Shown piece by piece: positions 43,175 to 52,022 of a stretch of DNA of 64,000 nt. The DNA is from Hymenobacter psychrophilus (GTDB lineage: Bacteria; Bacteroidota; Bacteroidia; Cytophagales; Hymenobacteraceae), in NCBI RefSeq assembly GCF_900107135.1, contig NZ_FNOV01000008.1:186001-250000 (forward strand). Reading direction: 5' to 3'. Both the position numbers and the translations under genes were made by a program. The stretch's first letter is position 1. Every line of letters starts with the position of its first letter. A model generated the notes under the pieces. That model did not search any database and was not told the origin of the DNA. It worked only from the letters and a program-made list of their open reading frames with translations.

Positions 43175-43209
43175 AAAAACGCCTTGCTCAATGAAGAACA
43201 AGGCGTTTG
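43175..43209 (-). terminator. Terminator of the NlpC/P60 gene
   Basis: Read leftward: stem AAACGCCTTG / CAAGGCGTTT, then a T run, about 50 bases past the stop codon. Confidence 0.8.
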
Positions 43210-43259
43210 AGGAAATTAAGAAGAAAGGCTGAGCATGTCCTTCCACTATTTATACTTGA

Positions 43260-43865
43260 TTAGCGGTCGACGCGGCCGGCGGCGTAGAAGTTACGGCTGT
43301 AGTATGCCTGGTGCAGCGAGCTGACCATTACGCCTCCGTTGGTGGCGGCATGAGCAAACTTGCTGTCTTTCAGGTAAATGCCTACGTGGTAGATGGGCTG
43401 GCCCGGCCCGCGACGGAAGAATACCAGGTCACCGGTCTGCATTTCGTCCTTGTCAACGCGCTTAACGCTGCCGAACATGGAGCGCGAGCTGCGCTGCAGC
43501 GTCAGGCCGTACACCTCCTTGAATACGCGGGATACGAAACCGGAGCAGTCGGTGCCGCTTTTGCTGCTGCTGCCGTAACGGTAAGGGGTACCCAGCCACG
43601 AGGCTACAGTAGCCAGCAACGACTTGTTTTCGGTATAGTTGGTTTCGATGCCCAGCCGCTCAGCCACCTTATCGTAGGCTACCGAATCGGAGGGAGATAG
43701 GGCCCGGGAGTTGTCGCCCTCGTCGGTGGGCAGTAATCCGCTCAGCAGGGAGGCTTGTTGGGAAGAAGCAACCACTAGGTTGCCGGACGCGGCGGGGGCT
43801 TGCTCGAAAAAGAAAGAGAGGACCATGGAGGCCGCGGCGAGGCAATACAGGAGGCTGTTTTTCAT
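43260..43865 (-). CDS. NlpC/P60-family cell wall peptidase
   Basis: 201 residues. Signal peptide MKNSLLYCLAAASMVLSFFF; then a linker and the NlpC/P60 domain from about residue 85 with catalytic Cys in GTDCSGFVSRVF, His in YHVGIYL and the third residue (His) in FAHAATNGG. Cleaves peptide bonds in peptidoglycan stems. ATG at 43865 chosen because it begins the signal peptide directly. Confidence 0.92.
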   Translation of the reverse strand: MKNSLLYCLAAASMVLSFFFEQAPAASGNLVVASSQQASLLSGLLPTDEGDNSRALSPSDSVAYDKVAERLGIETNYTENKSLLATVASWLGTPYRYGSSSKSGTDCSGFVSRVFKEVYGLTLQRSSRSMFGSVKRVDKDEMQTGDLVFFRRGPGQPIYHVGIYLKDSKFAHAATNGGVMVSSLHQAYYSRNFYAAGRVDR

Positions 43866-44198
43866 TGTCCGTCGGGAGGGTGCTGGCAGCATCGGCAGTA
43901 AGGGCCGGACTGCAGGAAAAGATGTTCGTTACTCGATAGGCAACCGGCAATCCGGATGGCAAAAGCAAAAAAAGAGAGAATAGCACACTGTTTTTCCGGG
44001 CAAGCCAGACAGAGGCGTGGGGTAAAGCTAGGGCCAAACCGACCGAAGGACCAAGAGAAAAAGCAGTTGAAAGAGAATATTCTTGGTATAGGTCAATAAG
44101 TTTTGCAAATAGTCTTGCAAATAGTCTTGCAACTGGGCCAACTTGCCCGAATCCTATTACGTACATCTCGCCCTTTACCTTTCCCTCATTAGAGCCTT
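43866..44198. promoter_or_regulatory. Divergent regulatory region with 12-bp tandem repeats
   Basis: 333 bases between divergent genes with no coding frame. At 44103-44138 the unit TTGCAAATAGTC occurs twice, followed by a partial third (TTGCAACTGGGC). It may bind a regulator of the 44199 gene. A TACCTTTC at about 44175 resembles a -7 element. Confidence 0.4.
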
Positions 44199-44558
44199 AT
44201 GCAACTCCCCCGCATTGTGGAAAACTCACCATTTGCCCGGTTGGCCCGCCTGAAATTGACGGCCCCCAACGTGGCCATGGTGCTGGGTCGGAGCATTCAC
44301 CTGAGCGGCGTAACGCGCGAAGAGTTTTTGCGCGACCCGTTTTGGGTGGCCCACGAAATGGAGCACATCCGTCAATATGAGCGCCACGGCCGGCTAGGGT
44401 TTCTGGTGCGCTACCTGTGGGGCTGGGCCCGCCACGGCTACTACAACATCCCCTTCGAGATAGAAGCGCGCGCCGCCGCCGAGCGCGATGCGCCCTTCTA
44501 CGCCCAGGGCCGCCCGCTACCCACCGCCGCCGAGCGCCACCCCAGTCCGAAGCAGTGA
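44199..44558 (+). CDS. Small DUF4157-like metallopeptidase-fold protein
   Basis: 119 residues. Contains HExxH in VAHEMEHIRQYERHG followed by FLVRYLWGW and a later Glu in FEIEARAAAE, the pattern of DUF4157 and related small zincins. No signal peptide. In toxin systems such domains occur as processing peptidases, but no toxin gene is near, so its role is open. The stop codon lies in the left arm of a GTGAAATG-type repeat. Confidence 0.6.
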   Translation: MQLPRIVENSPFARLARLKLTAPNVAMVLGRSIHLSGVTREEFLRDPFWVAHEMEHIRQYERHGRLGFLVRYLWGWARHGYYNIPFEIEARAAAERDAPFYAQGRPLPTAAERHPSPKQ

Positions 44559-44646
44559 AATTATGAAATGATGAGATGCTGTTTCGGGGTCCTAACTACG
44601 CCACTTGAGCGCTTAGGTCCCCGAAACAGCAATTCACTATTTCACC
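44555..44646. terminator. Convergent terminator flanked by GTGAAAT-type repeats
   Basis: Inner hairpin of about 18-19 bp (GCTGTTTCGGGG-CCTAA / TTAGG-CCCCGAAACAGC, one mismatch) with a 17-base loop. Outside it lie inverted octad arms: GAAATTAT, GAAATGAT, GAGATG on the left and the reverse complement of GTGAAATAGTGAA on the right. It contains the left gene's stop and touches the right gene's. Confidence 0.75.
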
Positions 44647-45405
44647 CTACAGCGCTGCCAGGCGGCCACCGTCGACGACTAGGGTGGTGCCATTGATGAA
44701 GCTTGCTTCGGACGAGGCCAGGAAGCAGATGGCGGCGGCCACTTCTTCGGGCGTTCCTACCTGACCGGTGATTTTCTCCTGGCCGCTTTTCACGTTGGGG
44801 TTGCTCCAGAGCATGGGCGTGTCTACAGCACCGGGCGCTACGGCGTTGACGCGGGCATGGGTATGCGGAATTTCTTGGCTCAGGCCCCGTACAAAGGCGT
44901 CCATTGCGCCCTTGCTGGTGGCGTAGGATATTACGTTGGGCGTGGTCTGGAAGGCGTGTACCGAGCTGATGGCCACGATGGCACCGGCCTTCATATGGGG
45001 CAGGCAGAGCTGGGTGAGCCGGAACAACGCCCGCAGGTTCACGTGCATCAGTTGGTCCCAGTCGTGCGGATCGAGCTTGGTAATGGGGTCGAAGGTCATC
45101 ATGGCGGCGTTATTGATGAGCACGTCGATGCGGCCCCACTGCTTGAGCGTGCGCTCCACGGCCCGCTTCAGGTCGGCATCTTTGCCCACGTCGCAGCGGA
45201 TGAACAGCGCCTGCCCGCCAGCCTGCTCGACCAGCGTCACCGACTCGTGGCCCTCTTCCTTATTGCGGCCGATAATGGCTACGCGGCCTCCTTCGCGGCC
45301 CAGGCGCACGGCCGTGGCCCGGCCAATGCCCGATGTGGCGCCGGTAACAAAACATACTTTATCCTGGAAGCGGCGAACCGCATCGGCGACGGGGGTGAAG
45401 GGCAT
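44647..45405 (-). CDS. Short-chain dehydrogenase/reductase
   Basis: 252 residues. NAD(P)-binding TGATSGIGRATAV, the NNA motif in DVLINNAAMM, catalytic Ser in VAISSVHAF, YxxxK in ISYATSKGAMDA, VNAVAPGAVDTPM, and a C-terminal GTTLVVDGG. Classical SDR with intact active site; substrate unknown. ATG at 45405. Confidence 0.9.
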   Translation of the reverse strand: MPFTPVADAVRRFQDKVCFVTGATSGIGRATAVRLGREGGRVAIIGRNKEEGHESVTLVEQAGGQALFIRCDVGKDADLKRAVERTLKQWGRIDVLINNAAMMTFDPITKLDPHDWDQLMHVNLRALFRLTQLCLPHMKAGAIVAISSVHAFQTTPNVISYATSKGAMDAFVRGLSQEIPHTHARVNAVAPGAVDTPMLWSNPNVKSGQEKITGQVGTPEEVAAAICFLASSEASFINGTTLVVDGGRLAAL

Positions 45406-45592
45406 GGGCAGTAAAGGCAGTGAAAAGAGTAGTATCCCAACGTATAGCCCGGCCGGATGTTTAATGCTGCCCGGCCGGCATCAGCGAAAAGCCAAGAGCC
45501 GAACGACAACTTTGGGAGGCTGTTTCACGAATAACATAAGATAAGTCCGGGTTTGCCCGTCGACAATTCATTCATTCTAACCTTCTTCCACT

Positions 45593-46120
45593 ATGAGTAC
45601 TTCCAAAACCAACCAGACCGGTGAGCCGGCTGCTAAGCACGTTGCGTTTACCCCCGCCCACTCCGAAGCCGGCGACACTGCCTCGGCAACCAGCCAGCCA
45701 ACCGGCAGCAGCGACCGGAGCCAGCCCACGCAAGGTTCGGCCAGCCGGCAGCCGGAAGGCAAATCGACTCAGCACAACGACAATCCACAGGGCGGCTTGG
45801 AAGCACAGGCTAAATCCTGGCTCAACCAGCAGCAGTGGCTGCAGAACATCGATGTAAACCAGCTTTCCAAGCAGGCCAAAGACCTGGGGTCGAAAGCCGT
45901 AGAGCAGGTAAATCGGCTCACGCCAACCCAAAAAGTAGTGGGCGGTGCCCTGCTGGTAAGCGGGCTGAGCTGGCTGGCGCTTCGTTCGGCTGGCAGCAGC
46001 AACAAAGGTCAGGCCTATTACGGCAACGACTCCCAGACTGGCAAAGGCGACCACGAAGACGATACTTGGCAGCGCAGCAGCGAGTCGGTGTACCGGGGCC
46101 ATAAAAAAGAAGACGCCTGA
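45593..46120 (+). CDS. Hypothetical protein with disordered N-terminus and one membrane segment
   Basis: 175 residues. Residues 1-70 are Ser/Thr/Gln/Pro-rich and probably disordered; 75-110 an amphipathic helix (NVNQLSKQAKDLGSKAVEQV-like); about 118-132 a short hydrophobic segment VVGGALLVSGLSWLALRS; C-terminus charged. Not a family I recognise. It has the look of Bacteroidota stress or envelope proteins of unknown function. Confidence 0.6.
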   Translation: MSTSKTNQTGEPAAKHVAFTPAHSEAGDTASATSQPTGSSDRSQPTQGSASRQPEGKSTQHNDNPQGGLEAQAKSWLNQQQWLQNIDVNQLSKQAKDLGSKAVEQVNRLTPTQKVVGGALLVSGLSWLALRSAGSSNKGQAYYGNDSQTGKGDHEDDTWQRSSESVYRGHKKEDA

Positions 46121-46143
46121 ATTACAGATTACCGGCAGTAAGC

Positions 46144-46274
46144 TCAGCAACAGAACGCCCTGCCCGCCCGCGAAAGCCCAAGACCTCATCATATCGAAAC
46201 GCACCGTTGTTACGGCCGTTCCGGTGTGGTAAGGTCCTGGGCTTTTGCGGGCGGGCAGGGCGTTCTGTTGCTGA
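46144..46274. terminator. Very long convergent hairpin
   Basis: Left arm 46144-46186 and right arm 46232-46274 are inverted with 41 of 43 bases matching (starting TCAGCAACAGAACGCCC), with a 45-base loop. Lies between convergent genes and would be an exceptionally stable bidirectional terminator. Confidence 0.85.
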
Positions 46275-46286
46275 ACTTGCTGATTT

Positions 46287-47654
46287 CTATTTGACTGGCT
46301 CGGATTGTTCCAGCAGGCGTACGCGGTAGCGGCTGCCGCTGCGCAGTTTCAGCCACTGGCCCAGCCGCTGGGCTTCGGGTGCGGGCAGCGGCTGGCGGCT
46401 GCGTACGGCCACTACTACCAGCGTATCGGCCCGGAGCGAGTCGGTGGCGGGCTGCACCACGGTGCTTACGCCCAACTGCCGCACCAGCGGATGCTCGATC
46501 TGCACTTCGCGCAACAGGGCCGAATCGGTTGGCAGGCCCGACGGGACGATGGTAGCCGCCACAATGCTTCGTAACCGCCGGGTAACCTGGTCGTCGTAGC
46601 TGGCCAGGGTTTGTTCGCCGAGGCTGCGCACATCTTCCAGCAGACTGAGGCGTAGCGAATGGGCATCGGCCGAATCGAGGCTGCCCAGGCCCTGGCGTAC
46701 AATCAGGCGGGCATCGGGCAGGCTGTAAGCGGGCAGGCGGGCATAGAGGGCGCGCAGTTTCTCTGGTGAAAGCGTCTGGCCCGCCAGCAGCACGTTGATG
46801 GTGCTGGTTTCAGGGGTAAGGCGGCGGCTGACAATGTAGGAGTTGGCCAAGTTGAACTGCTCCTCGACGAAGCGTTGGGCATTGTGGGTAAACACGGTGC
46901 GCCGCACAATACGGGCACCCAAGTACACGCTGGGCACGGCCGTGAGCAGGGCCAGGCCCCACACCGCGAGTTGTACGCGCCGGGCGCGGGCGCTATCGGT
47001 GAACGTAGCCCGCGGAATGGGTAGCAGCCGCACCACCAGTAGCGTAGACAGCACAATGAACACGCAGTTGATGAAAAACAAATACAGCGCCCCGAACATG
47101 TAGCGCCATTCGCCCATGGCCAGCCCGTAGCCGGCCGTACACAGCGGCGGCATCAGGGCGGTGGCAATGGCCACGCCGGGCAGCACGTTGCTTTTCTCGC
47201 GCCGGGTGAGGGCCACGGCCCCGGCCGCGCCCCCAAACAGGGCAATCAGCACATCCCAGGTGGTGGGCACGGTGCGGCCCAGCAGCTCGGTGCCGGCGTC
47301 GGTGAGGGGGGTGAGCCGGAAGTATGCTGCCGACACCATCAAACTGATAACGGTGGCCAGTAGCAGGTTCGACCCGCTCCGGCGAATAATATCAACCCGC
47401 ACGGTGGCCGCCCCGAACCCGATACCCACGATGGGGCCCATAAGCGGCGAAATCAGCATGGCCCCGATTACCACGGCCGTCGAGTTGACGTTCAGCCCCA
47501 CCGACGCCACCAGAATGGCGAACATGAGCACCCATAGGTTGGTACCCTGAAACACCAAACCCTCTTCCACGTCCTGCACAATATCGGCGGGCGTGCCCAT
47601 GTCCTGGGTCAGGTCGAAGCGGCGGCGCAGCCAGCGGAGGAGCACAAAAATCAT
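46287..47654 (-). CDS. DUF389-family membrane protein
   Basis: 455 residues. The DUF389 region (TIGR00341 type) covers about 40-210: STAVVIGAMLISPLMGPIVGIG, NVLPGVAIATALMPPLCTAGYG, with six or so membrane helices. The remaining 230 residues are an extracytoplasmic or cytoplasmic alpha/beta region with BON-like alternation. Function unknown. The ATG at 47654 (MIFVLLRWLRRRF) is used; the frame opens four codons earlier at a TTG. Confidence 0.85.
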   Translation of the reverse strand: MIFVLLRWLRRRFDLTQDMGTPADIVQDVEEGLVFQGTNLWVLMFAILVASVGLNVNSTAVVIGAMLISPLMGPIVGIGFGAATVRVDIIRRSGSNLLLATVISLMVSAAYFRLTPLTDAGTELLGRTVPTTWDVLIALFGGAAGAVALTRREKSNVLPGVAIATALMPPLCTAGYGLAMGEWRYMFGALYLFFINCVFIVLSTLLVVRLLPIPRATFTDSARARRVQLAVWGLALLTAVPSVYLGARIVRRTVFTHNAQRFVEEQFNLANSYIVSRRLTPETSTINVLLAGQTLSPEKLRALYARLPAYSLPDARLIVRQGLGSLDSADAHSLRLSLLEDVRSLGEQTLASYDDQVTRRLRSIVAATIVPSGLPTDSALLREVQIEHPLVRQLGVSTVVQPATDSLRADTLVVVAVRSRQPLPAPEAQRLGQWLKLRSGSRYRVRLLEQSEPVK

Positions 47655-47872
47655 GGCGCGGGGCAAAAAAGGATAAAACAGACAGCCGCGGGGCTACCTG
47701 GCGGCAACTCCGTGCAGGTGCGGAGTGCGCGGGCGGGGGCCGCCGGGCTCGGGCGTGGCCCGCAAGCGGTCCGGCACTATATCGGCAAGAATAGACAGAA
47801 GGAATAACCAACGGCCGCACCCCGGGACAACATCCGTAGAAACAGCCCGCTTGGTTGCCGCCACTACCAGCT

Positions 47873-48184
47873 CTAGCCGGCCAGTTTGTCTTCCCGAAAC
47901 AGTTTCATATCGGCCCAGAAGGTGCCAAACGGCACAATGGAGGCTAGGAAAGCCAGCGCCGTTTTGCGCCACGACCAGCTATAGCGCACCGCCGCGCCGA
48001 TAACCAGCAGGCAGTAAAGCACGAACAGGGCGCCGTGCGCCGTGCCCACGGCCCGCACCGCCGCCGGCTGGCCGAAGTAGTACTTCAGCGGCATGGCAAT
48101 GCCCAGCAGCACCAGAAACGAAAGGCCCTCCAGAAAGCCAACCAGCCGCAAAAGGCCCAGCGAGGAAGAAAAGAACTGTTTCAT
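47873..48184 (-). CDS. DUF3817-family small membrane protein
   Basis: 103 residues with three membrane helices: LLRLVGFLEGLSFLVLLGIAMPLKYYFG, then AVGTAHGALFVLYCLLVIGA, then ALAFLASIVPFGTFWADMKL. The RxVG.xEG, HG and PFGTFW pieces match DUF3817, sometimes called the YdzA-like or integral membrane protein domain. ATG at 48184 (MKQFFSSSLGLL) fits homologues. Function unknown. Confidence 0.85.
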   Translation of the reverse strand: MKQFFSSSLGLLRLVGFLEGLSFLVLLGIAMPLKYYFGQPAAVRAVGTAHGALFVLYCLLVIGAAVRYSWSWRKTALAFLASIVPFGTFWADMKLFREDKLAG

Positions 48185-48264
48185 AGCGGAAAGCGGCCGG
48201 AACAAAGCCGCCCGGCAAAGGTAGGCCCGGCGGCCGGCAACTACCCGCATTCTGTCCAAACGCG

Positions 48265-48302
48265 CCAACGGCGGCAGCTTCCGAAGAAACTGCCGCCGTT
48301 GG
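48265..48302. terminator. Hairpin after the secreted metalloprotease gene
   Basis: Perfect 13-bp stem CCAACGGCGGCAG / CTGCCGCCGTTGG with a 12-base loop, 26 bases past the stop codon; no T run, so termination strength is uncertain. Confidence 0.6.
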
Positions 48303-48327
48303 GGCCTCAGAACCGATAGGGGTGAGG

Positions 48328-50607
48328 CTACTGCTTCACAAACCGCTCGTGGAAGGTTTTCTGCCCGTCGCTGACGGTAAGCAGGTAGACGCCGGTAGCC
48401 AGGTTGGCCACGTTCAACTGACCGTTTTCGAAGCGGGCGTTGGCCACCTGGGCGCCCCGCAAATCGGTAACCACGGCCGACACCACCGGCGCCTTGCCGG
48501 CCAGCACGATGTTGAGCACGCTGGCGGTTGGGTTAGGATACAGCAGCAGGGCCTTGTCGGAGCTGCCATTGCCCAGCGTAGCGCCCTGGGCAGCTACGTA
48601 CACCTCGGTCCCAGCCGCGCCACCCGTAATGGTTACGGAGTAGTCTTCGGTTTCGCCGTAGGTGAAGCTATTGCAGCTGGTGGTAGCCGCGTTGTCGCTC
48701 ATCGTTACCCGCATGCGGGTTTTGCCGGCCAGGGCCGTAGAGGGCACAGTGAAGGTGGCCGAGAGTGTAGCGCTGCTCGACGAGGCACCCGACACCACCG
48801 TTTCGCCGGCATCGGTGAAGTCGCCGTCCTGGTTGTAGTCGATGTACACGCGCCAGTTCTCGGTGTAGGCCGTCGAGCGGAAACCAGCCGAGATGTTGAT
48901 AGTTTGTGCCGAACCGGCCGCGAGGTCGGTGTTCAGAGCCGTACCGTTGTAGTAGCCACCATCGGCCCCCGAAGTGCGGTTAATGCTGCCTAGCTTCACC
49001 AGATCAATCCACTCGTAGCTTACATTGCTGCCCTTGCTGTCGCAGTACGTAACGGCAACCGGCGGAGTGGGCGGGGTTGGGGGCGTAGGAGGCGTTGGTG
49101 GGGTCGGCGTAGTGCTACCGGCCGGGGCCGTGCCAGTAACCGTGAACGAACCTATCGAGCCGTAATCAGAGTAGCCATCGGTGGCGGGGTTGCCCGAGCC
49201 GGTGCCATCAACCTGCAGGAAGTAGGTGCCAGCGGCCAGGTCGGCGCTGACGGTGGCGTTGAGGCTGCCGCTGGTATCGAACGTACCCACCACGCTGCCA
49301 CTGCTGTTAAGCAACCGCACGATAATGTCGAGGTTGCCGTAGCGGGCCACCGTATTCACGGCAAAGCTTACCGCGCCGCCGCTGGTGGTAAAGCTGAAGT
49401 AGTCCTGGTCAGTGGTCTGCTCAATGATGCCGTTGCCGGTCAGGGTGTTGCCGCTACGGGCCAGCGCCGTGGCGGCGGTGGTGGTGTTGCCGTGGTCATC
49501 GGCGCGGTAGCCCACGTTGTAAGTTGCGCTGGCAATGATGGCCAGGTCGTCTTGGGTCTGGTTGGCCTGGGCATATTCGCCCTTGCTCCACTGCGTTACC
49601 GGCTTGTAGTAGCCCACGCCCATGATCGGGGCCCATGTGCCCTGGCCCTGGTAGTAGCCCTCGCTGGGGCTGATGCGGCCATCATGGCTCAGGCCCAGCG
49701 TGTGGCCGATTTCATGCGAAGTGGCTTCCCCGCCCGATTTAGGGTCGCTCATGAACACCCAGCAGGGCGTGTCGTTGTTGCCCCGGAACGAGGTCACGTA
49801 GGCCACGCCGCCGGCCCCGGGTGCGGCCGTGTTGGTGGGCGTCACGATGCAGCGCATGCGCATGTTTTTGGGGTAGGAGTTGAACACGGCCAGGTCGGTG
49901 GTCACGTTCATGTCGAAGGGCCGGAAATCCTCGCTCACCAGCTCCCAGAAGGCCTGCACCTTCACGGCATCGTTCTGAATGCCCGAGGGCGCGGCGTCAA
50001 TCGGGTTGCCGTTGTTCCAGGGCGTACCCGACACATACTCTCCGTCGAGGTCGATGTAGAGGCAGCCTTTAGCGCCGGGCAGGCTCTGCAGGGATATAAC
50101 GGCGGCAGCCATGGCGGTACCCCGGTTGGCCGGAGCGGGCGCAGGGACCTGGTAGCCCACGGGCTTATCGTAGTCGATGCAAATCACCTGGCTGATATCT
50201 ACCTCCTGCACCTGAGCGTTGCCCCGGGTGTCGGTCGAGTAGCGGTAGGCCCGCTTGGTGTCGCGGAGCACGATATTGCCCTCTACCTGGTTGCCTTCAA
50301 CCCGCAGGAAAAAGGAGGAGTTCGGTACGCCTACCAATTCACCCACGAGGTATTCGCCGGTCGAGGCTAAGTCTTCGCGGTAGTTTACCTGGCCGGTGAA
50401 ATCCTTGTTGGCGGCCACCTGCAACGAAACTGTAGGCTTGGGCTGGCGGCGGGCCACGTCGGCGGCCACCTCGTTTTCGAGCTGCCGCACCAGCGCCTGG
50501 GGGCTGCCTAATTGATAAACCGGACCGGCGGGGCGGTTTTGGGCAGCGGCTCCGAAGCCGCTGAGCAGGAGGGCTGCACTGAGCCCGTACCCATAAAAGT
50601 TGTTCAT
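48328..50607 (-). CDS. Secreted metzincin-like protease with PPC, GEVED and type IX sorting domains
   Basis: 759 residues. Signal peptide ending GFGAAAQ; propeptide-like region to about 180; catalytic part with HEIGHTLGLSHDG (three-ligand zincin HExxHxxGxxH-type) and a downstream Met in APIMGVGYY as a Met-turn candidate. Then a PPC beta-sandwich (DQDYFSFTTSGG ... DLAAGTYFLQVDGTGSG), a (TPP)n linker, a GEVED domain (WRVYIDYNQDGDFTDAGE, YGETEDYSV) and a type A sorting domain (LLLYPNPTASVLNIVL). Exported by type IX secretion, likely digests extracellular protein. Confidence 0.9.
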   Translation of the reverse strand: MNNFYGYGLSAALLLSGFGAAAQNRPAGPVYQLGSPQALVRQLENEVAADVARRQPKPTVSLQVAANKDFTGQVNYREDLASTGEYLVGELVGVPNSSFFLRVEGNQVEGNIVLRDTKRAYRYSTDTRGNAQVQEVDISQVICIDYDKPVGYQVPAPAPANRGTAMAAAVISLQSLPGAKGCLYIDLDGEYVSGTPWNNGNPIDAAPSGIQNDAVKVQAFWELVSEDFRPFDMNVTTDLAVFNSYPKNMRMRCIVTPTNTAAPGAGGVAYVTSFRGNNDTPCWVFMSDPKSGGEATSHEIGHTLGLSHDGRISPSEGYYQGQGTWAPIMGVGYYKPVTQWSKGEYAQANQTQDDLAIIASATYNVGYRADDHGNTTTAATALARSGNTLTGNGIIEQTTDQDYFSFTTSGGAVSFAVNTVARYGNLDIIVRLLNSSGSVVGTFDTSGSLNATVSADLAAGTYFLQVDGTGSGNPATDGYSDYGSIGSFTVTGTAPAGSTTPTPPTPPTPPTPPTPPVAVTYCDSKGSNVSYEWIDLVKLGSINRTSGADGGYYNGTALNTDLAAGSAQTINISAGFRSTAYTENWRVYIDYNQDGDFTDAGETVVSGASSSSATLSATFTVPSTALAGKTRMRVTMSDNAATTSCNSFTYGETEDYSVTITGGAAGTEVYVAAQGATLGNGSSDKALLLYPNPTASVLNIVLAGKAPVVSAVVTDLRGAQVANARFENGQLNVANLATGVYLLTVSDGQKTFHERFVKQ

Positions 50608-50683
50608 ACTGGTAGAAGGTTGGTTGTGGAAAAGAAGAGGGTGCAGAGAGAAAACCAGCCGGGGTGATTCAGCTGATTTCTGT

Positions 50684-50713
50684 CAAATGTACAATTAGCC
50701 CGATAACGTGCAA
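50684..50713 (-). promoter_or_regulatory. Promoter of the secreted metalloprotease gene
   Basis: On the minus strand TTG (50713-50711), 19 bases, then TACATTTG (50691-50684): a full match to the Bacteroidota TTG-N19-TAnnTTTG promoter. The leader would be about 70 bases. Confidence 0.7.
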
Positions 50714-51109
50714 TAATCTTATTTTCTATATATGCATTTGACCTGCAATCAGTTATCACTGGAAAGTAGGACTTGCGAGGTATATATTAGTTAAGAAACC
50801 GTTGCTGTATGGCTGGAAATGGCTTTTCGTCGCATAAGCAGCATCTGTAATCGGGCGTTTAACCGGGGCGAGATAAGCTCGAGAAAACAGGAAAAATGCC
50901 AAAATCATGTTAATCTGAATGACTCCATATTCACGTAGGTACCGTCCTTTTTTCTCTGGCAATTGCTGCTTTCGCCCGGCAAGTACAAAAGACAAGGGGG
51001 TGGCACCCGGCCGCGTAGCTGGCTTCAGTGCGTCTGGAAATATTACTCCCGACACAATTGAGGCAGAGCGCAACTTTAAATTCGCTGGCTGCCCGGTCAT
51101 GCAAAACTC
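50714..51109. other. AT-richer gap without a supported gene
   Basis: About 400 bases. A 118-codon minus frame (50756-51112) lacks coding-like codon use and runs through the hairpin below, so it is not accepted. Nothing else recognised. Confidence 0.4.
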
Positions 51110-51159
51110 CAAGGGTGGCTGCTTTCTAAAGAAGCAGCCACCCTTGGAGTTTGAGCGGA
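51107..51159. terminator. Terminator of the DUF6503-like gene
   Basis: Perfect 21-bp stem (AAACTCCAAGGGTGGCTGCTT and its complement) with a 7-base loop TCTAAAG-like, just past the stop of the leftward gene. Confidence 0.85.
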
Positions 51160-51175
51160 TAATACAATTTGTCGG

Positions 51176-51910
51176 CTACAGCCGCCGCTTGGTCAGGGGC
51201 TCAGCACTGATGAGTTGGTCGGTAGCTAAAAAGGCGTCGTTGTCGTTGCGGTACCACTTGCGCTCCTGCGGAATCCGGATACCCTCCACAACCAGCTCGC
51301 CGCGCAACGTAATATACTCGCCATCGTTGGGCGTGCGGTTGTGGGCGAAGCGGTAGGCCCGTAGCGCGGCCGTTTTGGAGTCGAAGTAAAACGTCCAGCT
51401 GTCGGTGCCCACGGCCGGGTCGTAGCGAACTTCGGCGGTGGCGTATTCTTGGCCGAGTAGCGTCTGGAGCTTGGTTTCGGGCGTTACCAGCGTGCCGGAG
51501 TCCTGCAGTTTCATGGGCAGGCCGTAGAGGTAAGTGTAGTAGTTGCGCATGGTTTGGCCCATGCCGACCCCGAGGCGGTACTGCTGGCGCTCAGCCTCGC
51601 TCAAATCGGCCCGCCCATCGAGCAGCAGTATTTCCTGTCCGTCCACCACGGCCTTGATAAGCTCGTGCCCGTCGCGGTGCCCGATGTAGCAAAAGTAACC
51701 GGCCGCGTTGTCGAGCTCCACTTCAAACGGACTTTGCTTGCCCGCCGGATTCGTGGTAACGAAGTGGAGCCGGGTGCGCAGCTTCGGCCACTGCCCCCCG
51801 GCATCGTGGTAGGCAATGGACTGCCGGATAAGCTCGGGACCAGTTGGGGGGCGCAGGGGTTGAGCAGCAGAGCCGAAGACCAGAACTGCGGCCAGAAGCA
51901 GGATACGCAT
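51176..51910 (-). CDS. DUF6503-like secreted or periplasmic protein
   Basis: 244 residues. Signal peptide MRILLLAAVLVFGSAAQ. The body is a beta-rich fold of the LolA/outer-membrane-lipoprotein-like type: ELIRQSIAYHDAGGQWPKL at the front, RNYYTYLYGLPMKLQDSGT in the middle, YFDSKTAALRAYRFAHN and a repeated beta-hairpin end. The pattern matches Bacteroidota DUF6503 proteins of unknown function. ATG at 51910. Confidence 0.65.
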   Translation of the reverse strand: MRILLLAAVLVFGSAAQPLRPPTGPELIRQSIAYHDAGGQWPKLRTRLHFVTTNPAGKQSPFEVELDNAAGYFCYIGHRDGHELIKAVVDGQEILLLDGRADLSEAERQQYRLGVGMGQTMRNYYTYLYGLPMKLQDSGTLVTPETKLQTLLGQEYATAEVRYDPAVGTDSWTFYFDSKTAALRAYRFAHNRTPNDGEYITLRGELVVEGIRIPQERKWYRNDNDAFLATDQLISAEPLTKRRL

Positions 51911-51961
51911 AGCAGGAGGAGGTTGCCGCCGCCAACGCGACGCGTAAGTTGGACCGAAAAC

Positions 51962-51999
51962 CAAAAAGCGGCTGAAGCGTCGAGGGCTTCAGCCGCCTG
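51962..51999 (-). terminator. Terminator of the cold-shock-domain gene
   Basis: Read leftward: GCGGCTGAAGC / GCTTCAGCCGC stem with a short loop, then TTTTT, 25 bases past the stop. Confidence 0.85.
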
Positions 52000-52022
52000 G
52001 CTGCATCGCGGGCACGAAAAAA

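Noticed and set aside
50756..51112. 118-codon minus-strand frame upstream of the DUF6503-like gene's terminator
   Set aside because: Atypical codon use, no domain, and overlap with a strong hairpin.
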